In this document: positions 25,047 through 33,765 of the stretch, piece by piece
Layout: each line of letters begins with the position of its first letter
Position numbering within the stretch: position 1 is the first letter of the stretch
Source of the DNA: Spirochaetaceae bacterium
Lineage (GTDB): Bacteria; Spirochaetota; Spirochaetia; Treponematales; Treponemataceae
Assembly: GCA_017936665.1 (NCBI GenBank)
Contig: JAGBFB010000029.1
Location: 1-64,000, forward strand
DNA: 64,000 nucleotides
Direction: 5' to 3'
Notes under the pieces: model-generated
Told to the model about the DNA's origin: nothing
The model's input: the letters and a program-made list of their open reading frames with translations, nothing else
Database searches by the model: none
Made by a program: the position numbers and the translations under genes

Positions 25047-25143
25047 TTTCAATTTTACATCATTTTTTTCAATTTTACGCCTATTAATATATGTGTGTAA
25101 AAAATATTTTTTTTATGCAGAATTTTATTTTTAGGTGGTAACT

Positions 25144-25950
25144 TTGAAACTAAAACCTATCGAAGAACTCACTTTTACAGACGATTTTATGTTTGGAAGA
25201 ATTATGCAAAACGCAGAAATTTGCCAAGGATTTCTTGAAAGAATGCTGGAAATAAAAATTGAGCGAATTGAATATCCTGAATTACAAAAATCAATTTCAC
25301 CGCATTATCAGTCAAAAGGAATTAGACTTGATGTCTACGTGCAAGATTCAAATCGGGTTTTCGACATTGAAATTCAAAATTCCCTAGATGAAAATCTACC
25401 AAAACGAACTCGCTATTACCAATCCATGATGGACATAGACCTTTTACTGAAAGGCAAAAATTACACCGAACTAAAAGAAAGTTTTGTAATTTTCATTTGC
25501 AAAAAAGATTTTTTCGGCTTTAATTTGCCTTGCTACAGTTTTTCAAATACTTGCAAAGAAAAACCAGATTTATTTTTACAAGATGAAGCCCATAAAATCA
25601 TTTTTAATGCCTCTGCTTTTAAGCAAGAAAAAAATGTAGAAAAAAAATCGATTCTGGAGTATATTAATGATAGGACTTCTACAACTGATTTTACAAACAA
25701 ACTTAATTCCTTGGTAGAAAAAACTAAACTTAGCGAAATTTTTAGAGGTGATTACATGGCTTGGGGACTTGCAGAATTTGACGCAGAACGTCGCGGTTAC
25801 AAAGAAGGCGTAGCAGTTGGTATTTCTCAAGGTTCTCAACAAAAAGCCATCGAAGCTGCTAAAAAGCTCCTAAACTTTGGCGATTCAATCGAAAAAGTTG
25901 CACAAGTTACAGAACTATCCGTTGACGAAGTAAAAGCTCTCGCAGAATAA
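25144..25950 (+). CDS. Rpn/PD-(D/E)XK nuclease-family transposase-like protein
   Basis: About 268 residues of the family of putative transposases first named from Treponema denticola (related to Rpn recombination-promoting nucleases). The N-terminus LKPIEELTFTDDFMFGRIMQN, the nuclease core with Asp in GIRLDVYVQDS and Glu-x-Gln in VFDIEIQNS, then LPKRTRYYQSMMD, and the C-terminal GxxxGxxxGxxxx repeat (EGVAVGISQGSQQKA) with a terminal LSVDEVKALAE are all typical. The TTG at 25144 is preferred because GGTGG precedes it; a GTG at 25135 is the alternative. Direct repeats on both sides suggest a mobile unit. The catalytic residues look intact. Confidence 0.9.
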   Translation: MKLKPIEELTFTDDFMFGRIMQNAEICQGFLERMLEIKIERIEYPELQKSISPHYQSKGIRLDVYVQDSNRVFDIEIQNSLDENLPKRTRYYQSMMDIDLLLKGKNYTELKESFVIFICKKDFFGFNLPCYSFSNTCKEKPDLFLQDEAHKIIFNASAFKQEKNVEKKSILEYINDRTSTTDFTNKLNSLVEKTKLSEIFRGDYMAWGLAEFDAERRGYKEGVAVGISQGSQQKAIEAAKKLLNFGDSIEKVAQVTELSVDEVKALAE

Positions 25951-25974
25951 AATTTGAACAAAACATATTCCCCA

Positions 25975-26139
25975 TACCCCAACGCAAGAAGTTTGTAAAA
26001 ATTATTTAAATCAAAAAATTCGGTAACTAAAAAAAATAAACTGTAGTGCGACCGTCTAGCGAAGCGTCAAGGGAGCAATACAGTTTATTTTTTTTAGAAT
26101 AACATATTTTTCTGATACTAATTGTTTTTGCAAAATTTT
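25975..26139. repeat. Direct repeat with hairpin, copy B
   Basis: Second copy of the 24885-25046 repeat, starting 24 bases after the nuclease stop and ending just before the mnmE stop. The hairpin stem has one mismatch (CTGTAGTGC against GCAATACAG), while the loop is unchanged. It may also act as a terminator between the convergent nuclease and mnmE genes. Confidence 0.85.
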
Positions 26140-26147
26140 GAAGAGAC

Positions 26148-27527
26148 CTATTTTCCTACACAAAAGTTTGCAAATATGTTTCCAAGAATATCTTCTGGAG
26201 TTGTTTCCCCGGTAATTTCAGAAAGGAAAGATAAGGCATCTTCTAAATCTTGAACAACTGCGTCCATTGTAAAATCTGCACAAGAAACTTCCAAAGCGTG
26301 ATTTACAGAATCTAAGGCCTCATCTACGGCTTGTTTTTGTCGTTCTGAGCCAAGACCTGCTTGTGTTCTATCTGATTTTGTAGATTGTACCAAAGTACCT
26401 TTTACAGTTTTGATTAAATCAGAAATTCCTAAACCAGTTTTTGCACTAATTTTTACAGAATTTTCATCTAGTTTAGAATTATTTTGTAAAACATCAATTT
26501 TATTCAAAACTTTAATTACAGGAATTTTTCCGTTAAAAGAATTGATAAAATCAATATCATCTTTTGATTCTTCTTTTGTTGAATCTACCAAATAAATGAT
26601 GATATCAGCATCTTGTGTTAAATCTTTTGTCATTTCAACACCACGTTGTTCAATAACATCATCTGTGATGCGAAGTCCAGCAGTATCAAAAAGACGAGCA
26701 GGAATTCCGTCAAAAGAAACCCAACTTTCAATCCAATCCCGAGTTGTACCTTCAATGTCAGAAACGATGGCTCTTTCTTCTTTCAAAAGTGCGTTAAACA
26801 AACTTGATTTTCCTGCGTTAGTCTTTCCACAAAGGATGATTCTTGCTCCATCTTGATAAAGTTTTTGACTTTGCCAACTTTTTGAAAGTTCAGTTAAACT
26901 GTTTTTTGCTTGTAAAAGTAGGGTAGAATCAAAACTGTCAGAAAAATTTTCTTCATCTTCTGGATATTCAAGTTCAACTTCAATAGAAGCAATTGTAGAA
27001 ATAATTTTTTCTTTTATAGACTGAATTTCGTTATACAAATTTCCAGAAAGTCGGCCTGCTGCTAAGGAACGGCTTGCATCAGTTTTAGAATCGATAATTT
27101 CCTTTACGGCTTCCGATTTTGTTAAATCAGTTTTTCCATTGATAAAGGCTCTAAAAGTAAATTCTCCAGGAAGGGCCGTTCTAAATCCATTTTTTAGCAA
27201 AAGACTAAATATTGCTGTAACTGGCGAAATTCCACCATGACAACTGATTTCTGCCATTTCTTCCCCAGTGTAACTTTTTGGAGCTCTAAAAACGCTAACT
27301 AAAACTTCATCAATTTTCTGTTTTTGGTCAGGATTTACAGAATCAACAATCCAGCCATAAACAATAGTGTTTCCTTCGGCTTGAGTTAAAGCTTTGGGGC
27401 GAGAAAAAACTTTTGAAAGAAGTTCGATACAATTTTTTCCAGAAATACGAATCAAGGCTAGGGCACTGGGAGCCAAGGCTGTTGCGATGGCAGCGATTGG
27501 CTCTTCTGGTGTATATGAATTTGACAT
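26148..27527 (-). CDS. mnmE: tRNA modification GTPase MnmE
   Basis: MnmE (TrmE), which with MnmG installs cmnm5 or nm5 groups on U34 of tRNAs. It has the N-terminal folate-binding domain (SYTPEEPIAAIATALAPSALALIRISG), a G domain with GKTNAGKSSLFN, EGTTRD, DTAGLR and NKID, and ends in the invariant CxGK tail (FCVGK), whose cysteine is catalytic. At 459 residues it is standard length. The ATG directly follows the stop of the upstream exported-protein gene, so the two are co-transcribed. mnmG is not in the window. Confidence 0.97.
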   Translation of the reverse strand: MSNSYTPEEPIAAIATALAPSALALIRISGKNCIELLSKVFSRPKALTQAEGNTIVYGWIVDSVNPDQKQKIDEVLVSVFRAPKSYTGEEMAEISCHGGISPVTAIFSLLLKNGFRTALPGEFTFRAFINGKTDLTKSEAVKEIIDSKTDASRSLAAGRLSGNLYNEIQSIKEKIISTIASIEVELEYPEDEENFSDSFDSTLLLQAKNSLTELSKSWQSQKLYQDGARIILCGKTNAGKSSLFNALLKEERAIVSDIEGTTRDWIESWVSFDGIPARLFDTAGLRITDDVIEQRGVEMTKDLTQDADIIIYLVDSTKEESKDDIDFINSFNGKIPVIKVLNKIDVLQNNSKLDENSVKISAKTGLGISDLIKTVKGTLVQSTKSDRTQAGLGSERQKQAVDEALDSVNHALEVSCADFTMDAVVQDLEDALSFLSEITGETTPEDILGNIFANFCVGK

Positions 27528-29792
27528 TTATTCTACCCAAGGATAAGGATCTGTATCTAAAATATCTGGGCTAATATCTGTGTAGCGTCCAGAATTGTTC
27601 CAATACATGTATCCGTTGTTCATTGAATCTCGAACACCAAAAATTTGTCGGCGAACATAATCTTTGTTGTAGTATTTTCTGTCGTATGAAACATTCAAGT
27701 AGAATGCTTGAGCCCAAGGTCGAATTAAAACTTTATCACGAGCAATTTGTGCATTTCTGTATGTTCCGTAATAATAAATTCTGTATGGGCGTTCAATTTC
27801 AGGTTGATAAGCCAAGAAATTTTGCTCAAAGTGATTAGGATAGAACATAGGACAAATTACATCTACATAATCACTTAAAAGTTCTACATCTTGACCAGTT
27901 CTTGAGCCACTTCTATACCAACCATTTGAACCATAAATATCAATTCCAATTGGAGCTTTTATGTTTTCTCTTGCGTATGACAAGAAAGAAATCAAAGCAC
28001 TTTCCATATCCATACCTTTTTCTTGGTAACGATATTTTGTTTTACCTAAATTTGTTCCATCTGTTGGAAATCTGATATAGTCAAACTGAATTTCGTCAAA
28101 ACCCCGTTCGATAAGTTCTTTTGCAACTTGAATATTGTATTCCCAAACTTTTTCGCAGTATGGATCAACCCAATATTCATCAAAGTAAACTGTTTCTTTT
28201 TCAGGCTTTCCTTCAGCGTTAAGAATTACATTTCCTTCTGCATCTTTTTTATCTTGAACACGACGAATTCCTCTCCAAGGAGCATTTGTAGATTTATCGT
28301 AAACTGCCATTTCATTTTTGTTAAAGCGATACAAATTTCTATCTTTGAAAACAACAATTCTAGCAATAAGATATAAACCTTCTGCTTTCATTTTTTGAAC
28401 AAATTCGTCAAGTTTTACTGCATAAGAACTAACAGCTTTTTTTTCTAACAATGCTGGAGTTTTTGCATCAAAACGCAATCCGCCGTAATCATCTTTCATA
28501 TCAATAACGATACTATTCAATTTGTTATCTTTTACAGTTTTAAGATGTTCGTCTAATCTTTTATCAATGGCGTGATGAGCTGGCATGTAAAGACTTTTTT
28601 TTCCATCAGCAATTTGTTGATATTCGTTGCGCTTTTTATCCTGCTGAAGCATCCAAAGTTCAGTTAAAGAAATATCTGTTTTATTTCCTGTTAAAGTTGC
28701 TGGTAAAAATGCACAAAGATAATTTTCTGGGGAATTTTTGATTAATTCTTTCCAAATTTGCACTTGTGTAGGAAGTAAAGTTGATTTTCCTGTGGTTAAA
28801 TCAATGGCATTAAATCCTTTTCTGTTTAAGTAAACAATTGTGTTATCAAGTTTAACTAAACTTTCTTGAGTATCATTTTGTAAAGAATCTTTCCATAAAA
28901 GAACAACTTTTTTGTTTTTCCAATCTAATTTATAAAGACGAGGAATAAAACTTGTTCCAAAGAAAATATCATAACTTTTTTTGCCTTCTGCATTAACGCT
29001 AATTTCTGGAATCATACATGCAATTTCTTCTGTCAAACTAGGTTTTGGCATATTTTCAAAACCTTTTTCAATATCTATCCATTTTGGTTTTGCTTCATTA
29101 GGAAGATAATAAGAAAATCCGTAAATTGCATGAGACATACAAACTACAAGTTGAGTTTCATCTGATTCTTTTAAAGTTCCGTCTTCTGCCTTTGTAATTA
29201 TTGGTAAATTCATAACCACAAGGCTTTTTATTCCTGGAGTTTTTGCACTAAATCCGATACTTTTCCAAGAAAGACCTGCATCTCTTGAAAGATAAACTGC
29301 GTCTTTTGTTGCAGTTGCCATAATTTCAGGTTTTTCTGGATGAATAGAAAAATCTTTTAATGTTTTTTGTTTATATTCAAAAGATTTTTCTTTTCCGTCA
29401 TATTTTTTGATTGTGTGAACAGGAAGACCATTGTTACGTTTTTCAAAAGTTACTAAATCATTTGAGTAAATAATTCCTTCGGATGTTAAAAAGAACCATT
29501 CATCATTTACTTTTAGAATTTTTTGAACATATCCGTCTTGCCATAAAGGAGTTTTTGTTTCTCCAATTACTTGATATAAACCAGTTTCTGCTCCAACTAA
29601 AACACTGTTTTGGTCTACAATTTTAGTTTCAATAATTTCTTCTACAGCTTCTTGAATAGAAGAATTTACATCTGTTGCAACAATTTCTGAATTTTCAACT
29701 ACAGATTGTAAATTGTCAGTTAACACTTGCTCTTGTGAAAAAGCAGAACCCGAAAGTGATAAAATAATAAGTATTGATAAAAAAGTTTTCAT
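27528..29792 (-). CDS. Exported putative glycoside hydrolase (DUF4015-like)
   Basis: About 754 residues with a signal peptide (KTFLSILIILSLSGSAFSQ). The first ~350 residues look like a beta-propeller or repeat region; the C-terminal ~330 residues match the DUF4015 putative glycoside hydrolase barrel: LNSIVIDMKDDYGGL, AEGLYLIARIVVFKD, VDPYCEKVWEYNIQVAKELIERGFDEIQFDYIRFP, GIDIYGSNGW and VICPMFYPNHF. The Asp/Glu of FDEIQFDYIRFP are likely active-site residues. The ATG at 29792 has a weak GAAGA in front; an earlier ATG at 29804 is possible. The substrate is unknown; an exported polysaccharide-acting role is inferred. Confidence 0.8.
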   Translation of the reverse strand: MKTFLSILIILSLSGSAFSQEQVLTDNLQSVVENSEIVATDVNSSIQEAVEEIIETKIVDQNSVLVGAETGLYQVIGETKTPLWQDGYVQKILKVNDEWFFLTSEGIIYSNDLVTFEKRNNGLPVHTIKKYDGKEKSFEYKQKTLKDFSIHPEKPEIMATATKDAVYLSRDAGLSWKSIGFSAKTPGIKSLVVMNLPIITKAEDGTLKESDETQLVVCMSHAIYGFSYYLPNEAKPKWIDIEKGFENMPKPSLTEEIACMIPEISVNAEGKKSYDIFFGTSFIPRLYKLDWKNKKVVLLWKDSLQNDTQESLVKLDNTIVYLNRKGFNAIDLTTGKSTLLPTQVQIWKELIKNSPENYLCAFLPATLTGNKTDISLTELWMLQQDKKRNEYQQIADGKKSLYMPAHHAIDKRLDEHLKTVKDNKLNSIVIDMKDDYGGLRFDAKTPALLEKKAVSSYAVKLDEFVQKMKAEGLYLIARIVVFKDRNLYRFNKNEMAVYDKSTNAPWRGIRRVQDKKDAEGNVILNAEGKPEKETVYFDEYWVDPYCEKVWEYNIQVAKELIERGFDEIQFDYIRFPTDGTNLGKTKYRYQEKGMDMESALISFLSYARENIKAPIGIDIYGSNGWYRSGSRTGQDVELLSDYVDVICPMFYPNHFEQNFLAYQPEIERPYRIYYYGTYRNAQIARDKVLIRPWAQAFYLNVSYDRKYYNKDYVRRQIFGVRDSMNNGYMYWNNSGRYTDISPDILDTDPYPWVE

Positions 29793-29795
29793 AGC

Positions 29796-29834
29796 TATCT
29801 TCATTATCGGTAATGATAACAAATAATGAAGATA
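29796..29834. promoter_or_regulatory. Inverted repeat between divergent genes
   Basis: TATCTTCATTAT (29796-29807) pairs perfectly with ATAATGAAGATA (29823-29834) around a 15-base centre that itself contains TTATC/GATAA. It sits between the divergent DUF4015 and phosphofructokinase genes, covering the 5' end region of the former. It could be an operator or an mRNA hairpin that controls the exported protein. Confidence 0.45.
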
Positions 29835-29896
29835 AATGTAAATACTTTAAAAAATAGTTGATGACGAGTGAATTTTTTTGTGTTAAACTTTATTAT

Positions 29897-30988
29897 ATGT
29901 TTGGTAATACTGTAAAAACAATAGGAATCTTAACTTCTGGTGGAGATTGCCCTGGACTAAATAGTGCAATAAGAGGCGTTGTTCGTCCTGCTTTAGATAA
30001 ATATTCCATAAAAGTTATGGGAATAAAAAATGGATACCGAGGTTTAATTACTGGGAATGCAAATCAACTTACTCAAGATGATATTTCTGGTATTTTAACT
30101 CGGGGAGGAACTTTTTTAGGAACTTCCAGAGAAAAACCTTTTAAAAATCCAGAAAAAGATTCTAAAACTGGAAAAACGCCTGTAGAAAGCATCATTCATA
30201 ATTATGAAAAATGGAAACTTGATGCTTTAGTTGTTTTGGGTGGAAACGGAACTCAAACTACTGCTAGTCTTTTGGCAAAAGAAGGTTTGAATGTAATTGG
30301 TTTGCCTAAAACGATTGATAACGATTTAGTTCACACAGATATTACCTTTGGTTTTCATACGGCAGTGGATGTTGCCACCGAAGCAATTGATAGAATCCAT
30401 ACAACAGCTCACAGTCATAATCGAATTATGGTTATTGAAGTGATGGGTCATAAAGCTGGCTGGCTTGGACTTTACGCAGGAATTGCAGGAGGTGCAGACA
30501 TTGTCCTTCTGCCAGAAATTCCATATAACATAAATGCTATTGCAAAACACCTAAAAAAACGACAAGATATGGGGAAAGATTTTTCTATCGTAGTTGTTGC
30601 CGAAGGTGCTTTAAGAGAAGACGAAGCTTTGCTTTCAAAAAAAGAACTAAAAAAAGCCCGTCAGTCAATGCAAAATTCCATAGGATACAGAATTGCCCAT
30701 GAATTAGAAAACGCAACTGAACTTGAATCTCGCGTTACAGTTTTAGGATATTTACAGCGAGGTGGAACTCCAAGTCCTTACGATAGAGTTTTAGCAACTC
30801 AATTTGGTGCTGCTGCCCTAGAACATATTTTAGACAGAGATTTTGGCAAAATGATTGCTTTACAAAATAATGAAATTGTAACAGTTCCATTGGAAGATGT
30901 TGCAGGTCAGATTAAAAAAGTACCATTGAATCATAAATTATTAAAATACGGAAAAGATGTAGGAACTTGTTTTGGAATTGAAGAATAA
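29897..30988 (+). CDS. 6-phosphofructokinase
   Basis: A 363-residue phosphofructokinase with GILTSGGDCPGLNSAIRG at the N-terminus, phosphodonor loop VVLGGNGTQ, the catalytic PKTIDNDL, FGFHTAVDVATEAIDRI and VIEVMGHKAGWL. At the two positions that usually tell ATP from PPi enzymes it has Gly in the GGNG loop (ATP-like) and Lys in PKTIDND (PPi-like), and the loop has Asn where most have Asp. This mixed pattern occurs in group III enzymes, so the donor cannot be fixed by eye. The ATG at 29897 gives the family start; upstream codons are dropped. It overlaps the next gene's start. Confidence 0.93.
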   Translation: MFGNTVKTIGILTSGGDCPGLNSAIRGVVRPALDKYSIKVMGIKNGYRGLITGNANQLTQDDISGILTRGGTFLGTSREKPFKNPEKDSKTGKTPVESIIHNYEKWKLDALVVLGGNGTQTTASLLAKEGLNVIGLPKTIDNDLVHTDITFGFHTAVDVATEAIDRIHTTAHSHNRIMVIEVMGHKAGWLGLYAGIAGGADIVLLPEIPYNINAIAKHLKKRQDMGKDFSIVVVAEGALREDEALLSKKELKKARQSMQNSIGYRIAHELENATELESRVTVLGYLQRGGTPSPYDRVLATQFGAAALEHILDRDFGKMIALQNNEIVTVPLEDVAGQIKKVPLNHKLLKYGKDVGTCFGIEE

Positions 30989-31850
30989 TTTTAAGTGTCA
31001 CTTTTGTCCATCTTGTGATGGTTACGGTTGTATCGGTGAACTTCCGGGAATGGGCGGTTTTAACGAAAATATCAACTTTCAAAAAAATTGTGAAGGTTGG
31101 AATGAAATTGCAAAAATCCTTATTGAACAAGGTGTAGATTTTTCTGATGAAGCAAAAAATTCTCTTCCTATAAGACGACTTGGTCCTATGACTGGAGGAG
31201 TTGAAAATGTTGGATACTCAAGCGAAAAACAATTCTATCTTGATTTAATCAATTTTTCTCTAAAAGAAAATTTAGAACTTTCTATCGGGGATGGTTGCCC
31301 AGACGAAAAGTTAAAATACGGAATTGAAGCGGTAAAAAATCAAACTGTAAAAGAAGGTGCAACTTTCAAAAAAGCAGCAGTTTTTATCAAGCCTTATCCA
31401 AATTCAAAAATTTTTGAGCGAATGGAATGGGCAAGTGAAATTGCTGAATACATCGGAGTTGATATTGATTCTTACAATATTGTTACCATGCGAAACCTTG
31501 TTCAACTTGAAAAGAAAACCGCTAGTCAATTACAAGAAATCCGAAAAGCAACTAATCTTCCTTTTGTTGTAAAAGGAATTTTTACTTCCCAAGATATTGA
31601 ACTTGTAAAAGAATTAAAACCGGATGTTGCTTTTATTTCAAATCACGGTGGAAGGGTAGAAAACCGAATCGGAAGCACAGCAGAATTTTTGTACGAACAT
31701 TCAAAGGAACTCAAAAATTATTGTGGCGAACTTTGGGTAGATGGCGGAATCCGCACAAAACAAGACGAACAAGTTGCAAAATTCTTAGGCGCAAACCAAG
31801 TTTTAATCGGACGCCCCGTAATTTCAGCCTTGTGTGAAAAACAAGTATAG
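30972..31850 (+). CDS. FMN-dependent alpha-hydroxy-acid dehydrogenase
   Basis: About 292 residues of the FMN-dependent alpha-hydroxy-acid dehydrogenase family. The FMN/catalytic landmarks are LPFVVKGIFTSQD (the lysine contacts FMN), VAFISNHGGRVENR (catalytic His and Arg) and ELWVDGGIRTKQDEQVAKFLGANQVLIGRP at the phosphate site. The protein is shorter than lactate oxidase and begins with a Cys-rich segment (CHFCPSCDGYGCIGELPGMGG) found in a bacterial subgroup. The start is a TTG or similar codon inside the phosphofructokinase 3' end; no ATG is available before the Cys segment. It is probably co-expressed with pfk. The substrate, perhaps lactate or another 2-hydroxy acid, is unproven. Confidence 0.82.
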   Translation: MELKNNFKCHFCPSCDGYGCIGELPGMGGFNENINFQKNCEGWNEIAKILIEQGVDFSDEAKNSLPIRRLGPMTGGVENVGYSSEKQFYLDLINFSLKENLELSIGDGCPDEKLKYGIEAVKNQTVKEGATFKKAAVFIKPYPNSKIFERMEWASEIAEYIGVDIDSYNIVTMRNLVQLEKKTASQLQEIRKATNLPFVVKGIFTSQDIELVKELKPDVAFISNHGGRVENRIGSTAEFLYEHSKELKNYCGELWVDGGIRTKQDEQVAKFLGANQVLIGRPVISALCEKQV

Positions 31851-31925
31851 TATCACTTTAATCGATAGGTACAAAAATAATTTATAATATGTTTTAGTTG
31901 CTGACTTTCAATTATTCATTATCTC

Positions 31926-31934
31926 TGTTATACT
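31926..31934 (+). promoter_or_regulatory. Extended -10 promoter of ettA, leaderless arrangement
   Basis: TG-T-TATACT (31926-31934) is an extended -10 element. Seven bases separate it from the ettA ATG (31942), so the transcript would start at the ATG. No ribosome binding site is present, and no clear -35 was found, as is common with extended -10 promoters. Confidence 0.45.
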
Positions 31935-31941
31935 ATTTTTT

Positions 31942-33702
31942 ATGGCTACAACAACAGATGACAAGAAAATAATTTACTCAATGGATAGAGTTTCGCGCTC
32001 TTATGGAACAAAAACTGTTTTAAAAGACATTAGTATTTCCTATTATTACGGTGCAAAAATTGGTGTAATTGGTGCAAATGGTTCTGGTAAATCCAGTCTT
32101 TTTAAGATTTTAGCTGGAGTTGATACTGAATTTACAGGTGAAACTTCAATTTCTCCAGGGTACTCAATTGGATATTTGGAACAAGAACCTTATCTTGAAC
32201 CAGGAAAAACTGTAAAAGAAATCGTTAGCGAAGGCGTTGCAGAAATCACAAAATTACTTCAAGAATTTGATGAAGTAAACGAAGCTTTTGGAGACCCAGA
32301 TGCTGATTTTGATAAACTTTGCACTCGTCAAGCAGAAATTCAAGAAAAACTTGATGCAACTGACGCTTGGAACTTAGATTCCCGTCTTGAACTTGCAATG
32401 GATGCTCTTCGTTGTCCACCACCAGAGCAAGTTGTAGATGTGCTTTCTGGAGGGGAGCGCCGTCGTGTTGCTCTTTGTCGTTTGCTTTTGCAAAAACCAG
32501 ACATCCTTCTTCTTGACGAACCTACAAACCACTTGGACGCAGAAACTGTTGCTTGGTTAGAGCGTCATCTTCAGCAATATGAGGGAACAATCATTGCAAT
32601 TACCCACGACCGTTACTTTTTGGATAATGTTGCTGGTTGGATTTTGGAATTAGACCGTGGGGAAGGAATTCCTTTCAAAGGTAATTATTCAAGTTGGCTT
32701 GATCAAAAAGAAAAACGTCTTGCTCAAGAAGAAAAACATGAATCTGAACGACAAAAGGCTCTTAAACGTGAATTAGAGTGGATTCACATGGGAGTGAAAG
32801 GTCGTCAGGCTAAGCACAAAGAACATATTACAAAATACGAACAACTTTTGGCTCAAGATGGAAAAGGTCAAATAAAAGATACTCGAATTACAATTCCTGC
32901 TGGACCTCGTTTAGGAGGAGTGGTAATTGAAGCTCAAAAATTAACTAAAGGTTACGGCGATAAACTTTTATTTGAAAATCTTGATTTTACAATTCCACCA
33001 GGAGCAGTTGTTGGTATTGTTGGTCCAAATGGTGCAGGTAAAACTACACTTTTCAAATTGATTGCAGATGCTGCAGGTCAAACTGTTGAACGCTTAGACG
33101 GAAAATCCGGAGGCGAAAAACCAGATTCTGGCTCTATAAAAGTTGGTTCAACTGTAAAACTCACTTATGTTGATCAGATGCGTGGGCTTTTAGATGACAA
33201 CAAAACTGTTTGGGAACAACTTTCTGACGGTCTTGATATTATCAAATTAGGTGCTGTTGACGAAAAAGGCCGACCAATAAATGGAGCTTTACGAGAAGTA
33301 AATTCTCGTGCATATTGTTCTTGGTTTAATTTTTCTGGTCCAGACCAACAGAAAAAAGTTGGAGTCCTTTCTGGAGGCGAAAGAAATCGATTAAATCTTG
33401 GAATGATGTTAAAACAGGCTGCAAATGTTTTACTTTTGGACGAACCTACAAACGATTTGGATGTTGCAACAATTCGTGCTTTAGAAGATGCCATCGAAGA
33501 ATTTGCTGGTTGTGTTTTAGTTGTTAGCCACGATAGATGGTTCTTAGATAGAATCTGTACTCACATTCTTGCTTTTGAAAATAATTCAGAAGTAAAATGG
33601 TTTGAAGGTAACTGGAGTGACTACGCTGAATGGAAGCGCAAACAACTTGGTGCAGAAGCAGATAGACCTCATAAAACAATTTATCGCAAAATGGAACGAT
33701 AG
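31942..33702 (+). CDS. ettA: Energy-dependent translational throttle protein EttA (ABC-F)
   Basis: A soluble ABC-F ATPase of 586 residues with two nucleotide-binding domains: Walker A GANGSGKSS and GPNGAGKTT, signatures LSGGERRRVALCRLLL and LSGGERNRLNLGMML, and Walker B LLLDEPTNHLD and LLLDEPTNDLD. The linker between domains (EKRLAQEEKHESERQKALKRELEWI, then KGRQAKHKEHITKYEQLL) is the EttA-type P-site tRNA interaction motif. EttA binds the ribosomal E site and gates the first elongation steps according to ATP/ADP. A short insertion after the second Walker A (around GQTVERLDGKSGGEK) makes it ~30 residues longer than the E. coli protein. Confidence 0.95.
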   Translation: MATTTDDKKIIYSMDRVSRSYGTKTVLKDISISYYYGAKIGVIGANGSGKSSLFKILAGVDTEFTGETSISPGYSIGYLEQEPYLEPGKTVKEIVSEGVAEITKLLQEFDEVNEAFGDPDADFDKLCTRQAEIQEKLDATDAWNLDSRLELAMDALRCPPPEQVVDVLSGGERRRVALCRLLLQKPDILLLDEPTNHLDAETVAWLERHLQQYEGTIIAITHDRYFLDNVAGWILELDRGEGIPFKGNYSSWLDQKEKRLAQEEKHESERQKALKRELEWIHMGVKGRQAKHKEHITKYEQLLAQDGKGQIKDTRITIPAGPRLGGVVIEAQKLTKGYGDKLLFENLDFTIPPGAVVGIVGPNGAGKTTLFKLIADAAGQTVERLDGKSGGEKPDSGSIKVGSTVKLTYVDQMRGLLDDNKTVWEQLSDGLDIIKLGAVDEKGRPINGALREVNSRAYCSWFNFSGPDQQKKVGVLSGGERNRLNLGMMLKQAANVLLLDEPTNDLDVATIRALEDAIEEFAGCVLVVSHDRWFLDRICTHILAFENNSEVKWFEGNWSDYAEWKRKQLGAEADRPHKTIYRKMER

Positions 33703-33742
33703 AGTAAATCTTGAAATCTAGTTCAGGATGATATTAATCGTC

Positions 33743-33763
33743 ATTCCGAACTCGATTCGGAAT
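33743..33763. terminator. Bidirectional terminator-like hairpin between ettA and uvrC
   Basis: ATTCCGAA and TTCGGAAT form an 8-bp perfect stem around CTCGA, between the convergent ettA and uvrC genes. T-rich stretches are short on both sides (CTTTACT to the right), so termination may be partial. The stem is the GC-richest piece of this spacer. Confidence 0.55.
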
Positions 33764-33765
33764 CT

